Below are positions 7,409 to 17,007 of a stretch of 31,033 bases of DNA, one piece after another. Source of the stretch: JAHDDH01 sp963922775 (GTDB taxonomy: Bacteria; Bacteroidota; Bacteroidia; Cytophagales; Amoebophilaceae); contig CAWUJG010000011.1 of assembly GCA_963922775.1 (NCBI GenBank), positions 1 to 31,033 on the forward strand, written 5' to 3'. The number at the start of each line of letters is the position of its first letter. The first letter of the stretch is position 1. The translations under genes and the position numbers were made by a program. The notes beneath the pieces were generated by a model. The model saw only the letters and a program-made list of their open reading frames with translations. It ran no database searches and had not been told where the DNA came from.

Positions 7409-8494
7409 ATGATTTTTACCATACTACAAAAACAATTAAATACCATAGAAAATAAATTTCAAACAATAAAACATAAAATAAGTGATCCTGATATTATACA
7501 AAATCATAAAAAATATGCCATAATAAGTCAAGAATATAGCCAATACGAAAAAATAATTAAAACAAACCAAAATTTAAAAAAAATTCAAAAAGAAATTGAT
7601 GAAGCCAAAAATATAATCCAAGCCCAAAATACAGAAGAAGAACTCAAAAATATGGCTAAAGAAGAACTACACACTTTAATACAAGAAGAAAAAAAAATAT
7701 GGCAGACACTAAAAAAATTATTACTGCCAGAAGATCCAAATGATAACAAAAATATTGTGTTAGAAATTCGTGCTGGCACAGGTGGAGATGAAGCAGGTAT
7801 TTTTGTAAGCAATCTTTTTAGAATGTATATGAGATTTTTTGAAAAAAAAAAATGGAAATCTAACATTATTAGCAGTATTAGTAACCAATCAGATGGATAT
7901 AAAGAAATTATTTGCGAAGTCTCAGGCTATAAAGTATATGGCACCATGAAATTTGAATCTGGTGTACACAGGGTACAACGTATACCAGTTACTGAAACAC
8001 AAGGAAGAGTACATACTTCAGCAGCTAGTGTTATTGTAATGCCAGAAGTAGATGAAATTACAGTCAAAATTAATATGAACGATGTTCGTAAAGATACTTT
8101 TTGTTCCTCAGGACCAGGAGGACAGTCTGTAAATACTACCTACTCTGCTATTAGGCTTACACATATACCTACTGGTATTGTAGTTTCCTGCCAAGATGAA
8201 AAATCGCAGCTCAAAAATTTTGATAAAGCCTTAAAAGTATTAAGGGCAAGATTATATGAAAAAGAATGTGCTAAAAGACAAGAAGAAATGTCTCAAGAGA
8301 GAAAACAAATGATAAAAACAGGAGATAGATCAGAAAAAATTCGTACCTATAATTATCCACAAAATAGAATTACAGACCATAGAATAAAATATAACGCACA
8401 TAATCTGAATAATGTAATGGATGGTGCATTAGACGATCTTTTAGAAGCATTAAAAACAGCACAGAATAAAATGATAACATCAAAAAATGCCTAA
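7409..8494 (+). CDS. prfA: Peptide chain release factor 1
   Basis: RF1 reads UAA and UAG and triggers release of the finished protein on the ribosome. The 361 residues match the usual length of about 360. The codon-recognition tripeptide is PVT in HRVQRIPVTETQGRVHTSA, the RF1 type (PxT) and not the SPF of RF2. The catalytic GGQ is at residues 237-239 within SGPGGQSVNTT. An N-terminal helical domain precedes these (about 1-100). prfA overlaps lpxH by eight bases, so the two are probably cotranslated. A run of 11 A lies within codons near 7842-7852. Confidence 0.97.
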   Translation: MIFTILQKQLNTIENKFQTIKHKISDPDIIQNHKKYAIISQEYSQYEKIIKTNQNLKKIQKEIDEAKNIIQAQNTEEELKNMAKEELHTLIQEEKKIWQTLKKLLLPEDPNDNKNIVLEIRAGTGGDEAGIFVSNLFRMYMRFFEKKKWKSNIISSISNQSDGYKEIICEVSGYKVYGTMKFESGVHRVQRIPVTETQGRVHTSAASVIVMPEVDEITVKINMNDVRKDTFCSSGPGGQSVNTTYSAIRLTHIPTGIVVSCQDEKSQLKNFDKALKVLRARLYEKECAKRQEEMSQERKQMIKTGDRSEKIRTYNYPQNRITDHRIKYNAHNLNNVMDGALDDLLEALKTAQNKMITSKNA

Positions 8495-9287
8495 ACAACA
8501 GAAAGTTCAAAATGAACAGATTAGTTTAGATAATATTGCTGAGCAAAAAAAAATATTTTTCTGCTCAGATCTACATTTAGGTAGAGATACATTATTACTT
8601 TTAGCACAGCCAAGAGAAAAAATAATTGTAAAATGGCTTGAAAGTATATCACAAAAAGCTTATGCTATATTTTTTTTAGGTGATATATTTGATTTTTGGT
8701 TTGAATATAAACATGTTATACCTCATGGAAGTATAAGATTTCAAGCTAAAATTCAGGAATTAGTCGATCAAAACGTTAAAATATTTTTTTTTACCGGTAA
8801 TCATGATATTTGGATGGATGGCTACTTTGAAAAGTATTTAGGTGTAAAAGTAATCAAAAATACAGCAGAATTAAAGGTAAATAACACAAATTTTTATATT
8901 GGACATGGTGATGAACTAATTAATAGTAAAAAATATATGTTTTTAAAAAAATATATCTACAATAATAAATTTTGTAGATGGTTATTTAAAAATATACATC
9001 CTGATATAGGCATAACCATGGCCAAGTATATTATATCTCAAAAGAAAAACAAAATAACCACTAATAATAAAGACAACATATATTTTTTTTGCAAAAATTT
9101 GAGTACATATTATCATTATGATTACTATCTATTTGGCCATATGCATTATCCTCAGGTACTAAAAATAAACTCTATCAGTACATATTATAATCTTGGAGAT
9201 TGGATAACGCATTATAGTTATGGAGAATTTGATGGTAAGCGTATGTACTTAAAAAAATTTGAATATCATAATCCTAAAAACCCTTAA
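8487..9287 (+). CDS. lpxH: UDP-2,3-diacylglucosamine diphosphatase-like metallophosphoesterase
   Basis: This calcineurin-like phosphoesterase of 266 residues resembles LpxH, which cleaves UDP-2,3-diacylglucosamine to lipid X at the inner face of the membrane in lipid A synthesis. Two-metal ligand motifs are complete: SDLHLG (D28, H30), GDIFDFW (D66), GNHD (N105, H106), GHGDE (H140) and GHMH (H218, H220). The Bacteroidota form is longer than the E. coli enzyme (about 240). About 20 residues precede the first strand. Other lpx genes are absent from the window, so the lipid A role is inferred from family resemblance; a related phosphoesterase role is possible. Confidence 0.82.
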   Translation: MPKQQKVQNEQISLDNIAEQKKIFFCSDLHLGRDTLLLLAQPREKIIVKWLESISQKAYAIFFLGDIFDFWFEYKHVIPHGSIRFQAKIQELVDQNVKIFFFTGNHDIWMDGYFEKYLGVKVIKNTAELKVNNTNFYIGHGDELINSKKYMFLKKYIYNNKFCRWLFKNIHPDIGITMAKYIISQKKNKITTNNKDNIYFFCKNLSTYYHYDYYLFGHMHYPQVLKINSISTYYNLGDWITHYSYGEFDGKRMYLKKFEYHNPKNP

Positions 9288-9306
9288 CTTAAATTAAAGC
9301 AAAAAC

Positions 9307-10038
9307 CTATAGAATATATTCTAAAATAACAGCTAAAAGTGCTCCTAAAAAGCTTATAAAAAGTTTTTTAGCATTAAAATGATGACTAGCATGAAATTCA
9401 AATAATATGGTAGTGGTAATATGTAAAAAACTACCACCAACTAAAGCAAAAAGATAAGTAAAATATTTTGGAGAAAAAAAAGAAACATTATAAGCATATT
9501 GTGCACAAAGCAATCCTATAGGTGAAGAAATAGCAAAAAGTAGAAGTATAAGCAAAATTATTTTTTTATTACTAATGCTATGCAATAGGAAGGTAACTAA
9601 AACAAAAGATACAGGTGCTTTGTGAAGTAGAATACCCAAAAACAAACTTTTATATCCATCTAAAATATGTGTATGATGATTGCAATCTGTTAAAATAAAA
9701 CCATCAAAAAATGCATGAATACACAGTGCAACAAGCAAAGCATAAATGTTAATATTATCTTTTATATGTGGTTTATGTCCATGTTCTATTCCTTTGCTAA
9801 AAAAATCTAAAAATAGCTGCAAAAAAAATCCTAGTAAAATATACATTCCTATCTTGATTTCATGTCCATGTAAAGCAAATATATCTGGAAAAATATGCAA
9901 TAATGTAATAGCAAATAAATACCCACCAGAAAATACTACAGTAAATGTAGAGAATTTTTTTGCTTTAAGCAAAGGTAAAAAAGCTATACTACCACACAAA
10001 AAGGCAGTAAAAAATAGAAGGGATAGTTTTAATAACAT
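9307..10038 (-). CDS. ZIP-family metal transporter
   Basis: The 243-residue product is almost entirely hydrophobic with about eight membrane segments, the ZIP layout. TM4 carries H108-AFF-D112-G, the ZIP metal-site pattern, and TM5 carries H139-K-A-P, a form in which only the first His of the usual HExPH motif remains. A His-rich cytoplasmic loop (EHGHKPH, residues 85-91) lies between TM3 and TM4, as is common in the family. It probably imports a divalent metal such as zinc or iron. It is the last gene of the - strand run and lies 67 bases after trxB, separated by a hairpin. Confidence 0.85.
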   Translation of the reverse strand: MLLKLSLLFFTAFLCGSIAFLPLLKAKKFSTFTVVFSGGYLFAITLLHIFPDIFALHGHEIKIGMYILLGFFLQLFLDFFSKGIEHGHKPHIKDNINIYALLVALCIHAFFDGFILTDCNHHTHILDGYKSLFLGILLHKAPVSFVLVTFLLHSISNKKIILLILLLFAISSPIGLLCAQYAYNVSFFSPKYFTYLFALVGGSFLHITTTILFEFHASHHFNAKKLFISFLGALLAVILEYIL

Positions 10039-10091
10039 TAGAATTATATTTATGTTTTAAAATTGAAATTATAAGATATTATAAGGTTAAA

Positions 10092-10119
10092 TTTTAATAG
10101 AATTTTTATTCTATTAAAA
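10092..10119 (-). terminator. Hairpin at the 3' end of trxB
   Basis: A perfect 12-base stem (10092-10103 / 10108-10119) with a TTTT loop begins within the last trxB codons and ends just after its stop. Base composition is A/T apart from one G-C pair and there is no strong T-run after it. It could attenuate or process the trxB-to-ZIP transcript. Confidence 0.4.
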
Positions 10120-11026
10120 ATTTTTCTACATCTAAAGCAGCCATGCATCCTGTGCTAGCAGCAGTTATAGCCTGCCTATAAATAGGATCTTGTACATCTC
10201 CGGCAGCAAATATTCCTTTTAAATTGGTAGCTGTACATCCAGATTTTGTTTGAATATAACCCTGTTGATCTACATTTATATGCGTTAAAAACAAATCTGT
10301 ATTAGGTTTGTGTCCAATAGCAATAAATAATCCTTTTAAATTGACTATTTTAACTACATTTTTACTTGCATCATATACACTTACATTTTCTAAAAAATTT
10401 TTTCCATGTATTTCCTTCACTTCTGTTTGCCAACAAATTACTATGTTATCTTTTTTTTTCATTTTTTCTTGCATAATATGAGAAGCACGCATTACATTTC
10501 TGCGTACAAAAACATACACTTTTCTACACATTTTAGATAAATATAAGGCTTCTTCTGCTGCAGTATCCCCCCCCCCTACTACAGCGACATCTTTATCTTT
10601 AAAAAAAAAACCATCGCATATAGCACAGGCAGATACACCTTTACCATAAAATTTTTTTTCGTTTTCTAGACCTAGCCATTTGGCTGAAGCACCTGTGGCA
10701 ATAATAATTGTTTTAGCTAGCAATGTATTATTATCATTATCTTGAATTTTGTAGGGATAAGTATCAAAATAAACCTTTGTAACATCTTTATCGACTAATT
10801 TTGTACCAAAACGACTTGCCTGATTTTTAAAGTCTAACATCATATCAGGACCTAAGATGCCATTAGGGTATCCTGGATAATTATCTACATCTGTAGTCAG
10901 CATAAGCTGACCTCCAGGTTGAAGACCTTGATATAGTATAGGATGTAGACCAGCACGTGCTGCATAAATAGCAGCAGTGTATCCAGCAGGTCCTGCACCA
11001 ATAATAATAACGTTTTGTACTGACAT
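10106..11026 (-). CDS. trxB: Thioredoxin reductase
   Basis: This NADPH-dependent flavoprotein reduces thioredoxin. The 306 residues match the low-molecular-weight bacterial type. Motifs are the FAD-binding IIGAGPAGYTAAIYAARA at the N-terminus, the redox pair C134-AI-C137 in SACAICDG, the NADPH-binding VVGGGDTAAEEA (G151-D154), and the C-terminal FAD motif GIFAAGDV. The three Gly codons at 151-153 are all GGG and with the next G form a run of ten G (10567-10576 as C on +), which is striking in so AT-rich a gene. It lies nine bases after rpoD. Confidence 0.97.
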   Translation of the reverse strand: MSVQNVIIIGAGPAGYTAAIYAARAGLHPILYQGLQPGGQLMLTTDVDNYPGYPNGILGPDMMLDFKNQASRFGTKLVDKDVTKVYFDTYPYKIQDNDNNTLLAKTIIIATGASAKWLGLENEKKFYGKGVSACAICDGFFFKDKDVAVVGGGDTAAEEALYLSKMCRKVYVFVRRNVMRASHIMQEKMKKKDNIVICWQTEVKEIHGKNFLENVSVYDASKNVVKIVNLKGLFIAIGHKPNTDLFLTHINVDQQGYIQTKSGCTATNLKGIFAAGDVQDPIYRQAITAASTGCMAALDVEKFLIE

Positions 11027-11035
11027 AAAAAATGT

Positions 11036-11905
11036 TTAATCTTTCACTAAATAAGATTTTAGATTTTGGTTATATAATGGCTTACGTAATTTTTTTATCA
11101 CTTTTTCTTTTATTTGCCTTACACGTTCTCTTGTAAGATTAAGTTTTAACCCTATTTCTTCTAAAGTAGAAGGTTGTTCTCCATTTAAGCCAAAAAATAA
11201 GATCAAAATTTTTGATTCTCTTTCCTCTAACGTACATAAAATTCTTCGTACTTCTGCTACTAAAGATTCATTTATGAGTTCATTATCTGGTTTATCTTCT
11301 GAATCATCTTCCAAAACATCTAATAAGCTACCATCTTCTCCCTGAGAAAATGGAGAATTAATAGAAACATGTCTACCAGATATTTTCATAGTATCGTTAA
11401 TTTCATCTGTAGAAATTTCTAATTCATCAGATAATTCACCATCTGTAGGTTCTCTTTCATATTCTTGCTCTAATTTAAAAGCTGTTTTAGCTACCTTATT
11501 TAAAGATCCTACCCTATTTAGGGGTAATCGTACAATACGAGATTGTTCTGCTAAAGCCTGTAAAATAGCTTGCCTTATCCACCATACAGCATAGGAAATA
11601 AATTTAAAACCTCTGGTTTCATCAAATCGCTTAGCTGCCTTTATAAGGCCTATATTTCCTTCATTAATTAGATCGCTCAATTCAATACCTTGATTTTGGT
11701 ATTGTTTAGCTACTGAAACTACAAATCTTAAATTGGCTTTAGTAAGCTTATCTAATGCTTCTTGATCTCCTTTTTTAATTTTTTTAGACAGTTCTATTTC
11801 TTCTTCCGCAGTTATTAAATCTACACGACCTATTTCTTGCAAATATTTATCTAGAGAATAATTTTCTCTATTAGTAATTTGCTTGCTAATTTTAAGTTGT
11901 CTCAT
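11036..11905 (-). CDS. rpoD: Primary RNA polymerase sigma factor (sigma-70 type)
   Basis: The 289-residue protein directs RNA polymerase to housekeeping promoters. Region 1.2 (LDKYLQEIGRVDLITAEEEIELSKKI), region 2 (NLRFVVSVAKQYQNQGIELSDLINEGNIG and RFDETRGFKFISYAVWWIRQAI), region 3 and the region 4 helix-turn-helix (TLEEIGLKLNLTRERVRQIKE) are all present. Region 1.1 and the long non-conserved insert are absent, which is normal for Bacteroidota, whose primary sigma factor is about 287 residues and recognises TTTG / TAnnTTTG. The gene sits between pnp and trxB with short gaps of 22 and 9 bases. Confidence 0.95.
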   Translation of the reverse strand: MRQLKISKQITNRENYSLDKYLQEIGRVDLITAEEEIELSKKIKKGDQEALDKLTKANLRFVVSVAKQYQNQGIELSDLINEGNIGLIKAAKRFDETRGFKFISYAVWWIRQAILQALAEQSRIVRLPLNRVGSLNKVAKTAFKLEQEYEREPTDGELSDELEISTDEINDTMKISGRHVSINSPFSQGEDGSLLDVLEDDSEDKPDNELINESLVAEVRRILCTLEERESKILILFFGLNGEQPSTLEEIGLKLNLTRERVRQIKEKVIKKLRKPLYNQNLKSYLVKD

Positions 11906-11927
11906 TACAAAATAAAAATATATTGTT

Positions 11928-14066
11928 TTATTCTTTAGAAGATAATAGTACTTTTCGAGACAATTTATATTTCCCTTTTTTATCTATGTCAATTAATTTT
12001 ATTTCTATTTGCTGACCTACTGTAAGATAATTTTCTATGTCTTGTATTTTTTCTTTTGCTATTTCAGAAATATGTAAAAGACCATCTTTACCAGGTAAAA
12101 ATTCAATAAAAGCACCAAAGGCTAAAATAGATTTTACTGTACCAAGATATATGTTTCCAACAGTAGGTACTGCTATAAGCATTTCAATTTTTTTTATAGC
12201 ATTTTCTATACTTTTTTGATTAGGTGCATAGATATATACATAAGGATACTGGCTATCATTTTCGTATACAGTAATTTTTGTATTGGTTTCTTTTTGAATA
12301 TTCTGTATTGTTTTTCCTCCAGGACCTATAATAACACGTATCATATCTGGCTTTATAGGCATTAAATGTATTATAGGAGCATGAGATTTCTTTTTCTCTT
12401 TAGAAGTAGAAATAACAGTATCCATTTTATCTAAAATATGTAATCGACCTTTTCTAGCTTGCTCCAGTGCTTTTCTGAGTATTTCATAGCTTATACCTTC
12501 TATTTTAATATCCATTTGACAAGCAGTTATACCTTTTTGAGTACCTGCTATTTTAAAATCCATATCACCAATATGATCTTCATCACCAAGAATATCAGAT
12601 AAAATCACATTTTTTTCATTTACATCATCCATTACCATACCCATAGCTATTCCTGCTACAGCAGAAGAAACTGCTATACCAGCATCCATTAATGCCAATG
12701 ATCCTGCACATACAGTAGCCATAGAAGAAGAACCATTCGAAGATAAAATATCAGATACTATACGTATGGTATAAAGATTTTCTTTTGAAATTATTTTTTT
12801 TAATGCACGAGCAGCCAAATTACCATGACCTATTTCTCTTCGACTAGGACCTCTGTTAGGCTTTACCTCTCCTGTAGAAAATCCAGGGAAGTTGTAATGT
12901 AAAATAAATTTATTTTGTGAATTTTCAGTAACACTATCTATAATTTGCTCATCATAATGATTACCCAAAGTAACAGTAGTCAAAGATTGTGTTTCTCCTC
13001 TTGTAAACAATGCCGATCCATGCGTAGAGGGTAATGTATCTATTTCAATAGCAATATTTCTAATTTCATCATGTTTTCTTCCATCTAATCTTATATTTTC
13101 TTTTAAAATCAAGTCTCGCAAAACCTTTCTTTTCATTTCATCAAATATTTTTTCTGCATTTGATAAAGCATTAGCTTCTACATTAGAACAAGTGAATAAT
13201 TTTTGAAATTCATCTTTTATATGTTGAATTTTTTTTTTTCTTTCTTTTTTGTTGCTGATCCCTACACTAGCTACAGCATAAATTTTTTTATAAAACGTTT
13301 TATAACATTCAGGATCTATAGGTGTATTTTTATTTTCTAAACTATTATCATACAGATTAATATTTTTTTCAATACCAAGCTGTTTTTGGAATTCTTTTTG
13401 TGCTTTACAATGTATTTTTATAGCCTGATGCGCATATTGAATTGCAGTTATAACTTCTTCTTCACTTATTTCATTCATCTCTCCCTCTACCATTAAAATA
13501 TTATCTTCTGTAGCACCTACTATCATATCTAATGTAGCTTCTTTTAGATCTTTTTTTAAAGGATTAATACATAACTGATCATTAATTTTAGCTACACGTA
13601 CTTCAGAAATAGGAGCTAATATAGGTAGTTCTCTAGTAATAGACAAAGCAGCTGAAGCAGCTAAAGCAACAAAAGTATCAGGTAGTACCTGCTGTTCTGA
13701 AGATATTAATGAAATATTAATTTGTGTTTCACAAAAAAAATTTTTAGGAAATAAAGGCCTTACTACCCTATCTACTAGACGTGCTATCAGAATTTCTTGT
13801 TCATTAGGCTTACCCTCTCTTTTAAAAAAGCCTCCTGGTATTTTTCCTGCTGCTGCAAATTTTTCTTGATAATCTACATATAAAGGAAGAAATCCCATAT
13901 TTTCTTGCTGTTCTTCATTTACTACTACAGTAGCTAAAATCATTGTTTTTCCAAAAGTGAGTAATATTGAACCATGTGCTTGAACAGCTAACCTACCTGT
14001 TTCAAGTACTATATTATAGTTATCATCAGAATGAATATTGTTTTGAGGAATAGTATAGCGATGCAT
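11928..14066 (-). CDS. pnp: Polyribonucleotide nucleotidyltransferase (PNPase)
   Basis: PNPase degrades RNA 3' to 5' with phosphate. The 712 residues show two RNase PH domains (about 10-230 and 325-550), a KH domain (about 565-625, RVIIGPGGKTIQNI) and an S1 domain (about 635-705, GTVKSILAFGAFIEFLPGKDGLLHISEI). The catalytic aspartates of the second RNase PH core are in SDILGDEDHIGDMDFK. Length is typical. It lies 120 bases downstream of rpsO; rpsO-pnp adjacency is widely conserved and supports both calls. Confidence 0.97.
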   Translation of the reverse strand: MHRYTIPQNNIHSDDNYNIVLETGRLAVQAHGSILLTFGKTMILATVVVNEEQQENMGFLPLYVDYQEKFAAAGKIPGGFFKREGKPNEQEILIARLVDRVVRPLFPKNFFCETQINISLISSEQQVLPDTFVALAASAALSITRELPILAPISEVRVAKINDQLCINPLKKDLKEATLDMIVGATEDNILMVEGEMNEISEEEVITAIQYAHQAIKIHCKAQKEFQKQLGIEKNINLYDNSLENKNTPIDPECYKTFYKKIYAVASVGISNKKERKKKIQHIKDEFQKLFTCSNVEANALSNAEKIFDEMKRKVLRDLILKENIRLDGRKHDEIRNIAIEIDTLPSTHGSALFTRGETQSLTTVTLGNHYDEQIIDSVTENSQNKFILHYNFPGFSTGEVKPNRGPSRREIGHGNLAARALKKIISKENLYTIRIVSDILSSNGSSSMATVCAGSLALMDAGIAVSSAVAGIAMGMVMDDVNEKNVILSDILGDEDHIGDMDFKIAGTQKGITACQMDIKIEGISYEILRKALEQARKGRLHILDKMDTVISTSKEKKKSHAPIIHLMPIKPDMIRVIIGPGGKTIQNIQKETNTKITVYENDSQYPYVYIYAPNQKSIENAIKKIEMLIAVPTVGNIYLGTVKSILAFGAFIEFLPGKDGLLHISEIAKEKIQDIENYLTVGQQIEIKLIDIDKKGKYKLSRKVLLSSKE

Positions 14067-14186
14067 ATAATTTTTTAAAAGTGATTATTTTTATCTTATT
14101 AATATTTAAATGGCAGGAGATTTTGGAAGGATATGCTATTAAAAATATACATACAAACCATATTATTTTTTTATGTAACTTTGATT

Positions 14187-14459
14187 CTATCTTCTTATAG
14201 ATAATTTTTTTATCAAATCAAGATATTCATTTTTATCCTTTTTTTTAAGATATTTTAACATTTTTTTTCTTTGGTTTACTGTTTTAATCAAAGAAAATTT
14301 TGTTACATGGTCTTTTTTGTTTTTTTTGATGTGCTCAGATAAATATTTTATTTTTTTTGTAAAATATGTTATCTGTGATGAAGAAGATCCACAGTTTTTG
14401 GATATATATATAGCATCTTTACTTTCTGGATTATTTTTTTCTGGTTTATGTACTGCCAT
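14187..14459 (-). CDS. rpsO: 30S ribosomal protein S15
   Basis: The 90-residue basic protein matches S15 in length and pattern: SSSSQITYFTKKIKYLSEHIKKNKKD, then the conserved VNQRKKMLKYLKKKD. S15 binds the central domain of 16S rRNA early in small-subunit assembly. The N-terminus is Lys/Asn-rich and diverged, as expected in an AT-rich lineage. It starts five bases after the LptF/G-family stop and precedes pnp. Confidence 0.92.
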   Translation of the reverse strand: MAVHKPEKNNPESKDAIYISKNCGSSSSQITYFTKKIKYLSEHIKKNKKDHVTKFSLIKTVNQRKKMLKYLKKKDKNEYLDLIKKLSIRR

Positions 14460-14464
14460 GGTAT

Positions 14465-15889
14465 TTATTTAAAAAATATTTTACAAATATAAAAAATATT
14501 TTTTATATTTCTAAAGCAGTTTATTATAAAAGAAAAATGAAAAGTGTAAGTATCTTTTCTTGCTTGAAGTAAAAAAAATATACCAATAGGAAGCAGTATT
14601 ATATGAGGAAGCCATACCCCCAAGGTAGGTGAAATAAGCTCTGATTTAGCATACTGTTTTCCTACAATGTCTAATACATAGTATAGAAGATAAAAAAAAA
14701 TAGCAAAAATTATAGGAGCACCAATTCCTCCTTTTTTAATAATTATACCTATGGGAGCACCAATTAAAAACATAATTAAACAACAAATAGAAATAGCCCA
14801 TCTGTGTTGTTTTTCTATTTCAAATGTTATTAATTCTTCATTTAATGCTTGGTATACATTTTGATATTTATGAAAATTCGATTTTATTTTTTCAAGTGAA
14901 GATAAACTTTTTTCTAACAAAAATTTATTTGCTTTTTGCATAGAAAAATCAATGCTATTATAAAGAGAATGTGAAATATTTTTTAGCATTTCATTTGATG
15001 AAATTGTAGAAGATATACAAAAATATTTTTGCATATTTTTTTTAATAGTCTTATCTATTATATTTTGTTTAGCTACTATAGTTTTGGAAAGCTGATGTAT
15101 TGTTTGCATCTTACTATTATTTTTGAAAAATCGATCTTCAGTTTCTTGCATGGCTAAAGAAGATAAATCAAAAATAATCTTATTAGTTTTAAAAGTACTA
15201 GTATAGCATTGCTTTTGCAATGTATTATACACATCATCTTGACTTAATAAATAATTGCTACCATTAAATAATTCCATAATAAGGTAATTACCTTGATTTT
15301 GTGTATAAATTTTTCCTTTTTGTGCTATAGTTATATTATTATTAATATTAGTTTTATCATAACCATAAATAATAATATCTTTTAAAATATCCTTTTGTTT
15401 ATTTTTTATTTTTATAGTGTATCCAGGTATACCTTTATAAAATACACCTTCTTTTATATTTACTGCAGGTTTTTTTTTTCTGATGTCATAAAGCAAACGA
15501 TAGGCTTTAACATTAGATTTTGGTACAACATAATTATTAGAAATAAAAGCACAAAAAGTTAAAAAAAGTACCAATAAAAATAAAGGACAAAGAATTCGAT
15601 ACAAACCAATACCTGTATTTTTTAGTGCAATTAATTCAAAATGTTCACCTAAATTACCAAAAGTAATTAATGAAGATAATAGTATAGCTAAAGGAAAAGC
15701 AATAGGTGTAGTGTTTAGACTAAAGTAAAAAAAAAGTTTACTATATACCAATAATCCCAGTCCTTTTCCTGCAAATTCATCAAAAAATACAAGAAAAAAT
15801 TGCATAAAAAAAAGGAATACAATAACGAAAAAAGTACCTAGAAAAGGGTTTAAAAAACTTTTTAAAAGTAGTTTATCTATTTTTTTCAT
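14465..15889 (-). CDS. LptF/LptG-family permease (YjgP/YjgQ)
   Basis: This 474-residue membrane protein has the LptF/G layout: three N-terminal helices (about residues 14-38, 55-78, 97-117) with the conserved stretch ALLLSSLITFGNLGEHFELIALKNTGI (shown in substance as residues around 64-92), a periplasmic domain (about 120-370) and three C-terminal helices. Family members form, with LptB, the inner-membrane exporter that feeds lipopolysaccharide to the Lpt bridge. The periplasmic part includes a long Lys/Asn-rich helical insert (about 265-345), making it longer than the E. coli proteins (about 360). Whether it is F or G cannot be decided. It heads the rpsO-pnp-rpoD-trxB run. Confidence 0.85.
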   Translation of the reverse strand: MKKIDKLLLKSFLNPFLGTFFVIVFLFFMQFFLVFFDEFAGKGLGLLVYSKLFFYFSLNTTPIAFPLAILLSSLITFGNLGEHFELIALKNTGIGLYRILCPLFLLVLFLTFCAFISNNYVVPKSNVKAYRLLYDIRKKKPAVNIKEGVFYKGIPGYTIKIKNKQKDILKDIIIYGYDKTNINNNITIAQKGKIYTQNQGNYLIMELFNGSNYLLSQDDVYNTLQKQCYTSTFKTNKIIFDLSSLAMQETEDRFFKNNSKMQTIHQLSKTIVAKQNIIDKTIKKNMQKYFCISSTISSNEMLKNISHSLYNSIDFSMQKANKFLLEKSLSSLEKIKSNFHKYQNVYQALNEELITFEIEKQHRWAISICCLIMFLIGAPIGIIIKKGGIGAPIIFAIFFYLLYYVLDIVGKQYAKSELISPTLGVWLPHIILLPIGIFFLLQARKDTYTFHFSFIINCFRNIKNIFYICKIFFK

Positions 15890-16143
15890 AATTTTTATGT
15901 AGCAAATTAGAAATTTTTATCCTTGTCAAAGGATTATATTAAATGGATAATAAACTAACAATATACAGAACATTTTAGGAGATTATACAAAAGATATGTC
16001 TTAAAATTAATAATATTTGTATAAAAAAAATTATAGATAGAGTATCTACTACACATTATTAAACATTCATATTTTAATAAAAATCACTTGTTTTTTTACA
16101 AAAATGACATCAGTGTAATTTTTATATTATTACAAATACTTTT

Positions 16144-17007
16144 CTATAATTTTTGTTGCTTGTTTTTCTGTAACACAATAAAAAATGCTGTTGGAATTAT
16201 AATTATAGCACTAATATAACTATTAAGTCCTGGAATTTCATAGAAAATAAAATAACTTGCTAAAATTGAAAAAATAAATTCTAAATATCTAAAAGGAGCT
16301 AAAAAAGAAGCTTTAACAAGAAAAAAAGCTTTTAATAAACAATAAAGAATAAGATTACCACCAATACCAAGCAAAATTAATAATAATAAAAATTTTGCTG
16401 TAGGCCATTGCCATACACATAACGCAGGAAAAAATGTAAGTAAAGACGATGCTAGAGAAGAATAAAATAACATACACATTAAAGGTTCTTGATTAACAAA
16501 TTTTTTATTAATAATATCTAAACCTGCAAATAGCATGGCTCCCATTACAAAGCATAAAGAATATAAATTAAATGACCATATTCCTGGTTTTTGTACCGCT
16601 ACAATAATGCCTATAAACCCAAACAATGTGGCTAACCACATTTGCCAAGTAACCTTTTCTTTTAAAAAAATAGGAGCAAACAATAACAAAAATATTGGTA
16701 CTGTAAAACTCATAATAGTCGCAATAGTTAAAGGACTATGCTTTATACCTATACTCCAACATCCCATAGCAATAAATAATAGTAATCCACGTAAAATATG
16801 CAAGCTAATACGTTGGGTTTTAAATGATGAAAAACCTTTATACAACATAATAGGTAATAAAAACAATGTACCTAAAGCACAGCGAAAAAAAGTAATCTCC
16901 CAGGGGTCAATAGTATAACTAATATATTTAGTAAGAATATCATTACCACAACCAATAAGTAAACTACAAATAAACCAAAAGATACCTTTAAGATTTTGTT
17001 TATGCAT
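16144..17007 (-). CDS. EamA/DMT-family transporter
   Basis: The 287-residue protein has about ten membrane helices arranged as two EamA repeats (residues 1-135 and 145-280), the drug/metabolite transporter layout. Recognisable family stretches are ITFFRCALGTLFLLPIM and TIMSFTVPIFLLLFAPIFLKEKVTWQMW in the first repeat and PFRYLEFIFSILASYFIF in the second. The substrate cannot be inferred; members export or import metabolites, and some in intracellular bacteria carry S-adenosylmethionine or nucleotides' precursors. Its start overlaps the end of the upstream small membrane protein by eight bases. Confidence 0.85.
   Translation of the reverse strand: MHKQNLKGIFWFICSLLIGCGNDILTKYISYTIDPWEITFFRCALGTLFLLPIMLYKGFSSFKTQRISLHILRGLLLFIAMGCWSIGIKHSPLTIATIMSFTVPIFLLLFAPIFLKEKVTWQMWLATLFGFIGIIVAVQKPGIWSFNLYSLCFVMGAMLFAGLDIINKKFVNQEPLMCMLFYSSLASSLLTFFPALCVWQWPTAKFLLLLILLGIGGNLILYCLLKAFFLVKASFLAPFRYLEFIFSILASYFIFYEIPGLNSYISAIIIIPTAFFIVLQKNKQQKL

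Noticed and set aside
9310..9323. TAGAATATATTCTA palindrome as the lpxH/ZIP terminator
   Set aside because: It lies inside the last ZIP codons, has no real loop and only one G-C pair in each arm, so it is weak as a terminator.
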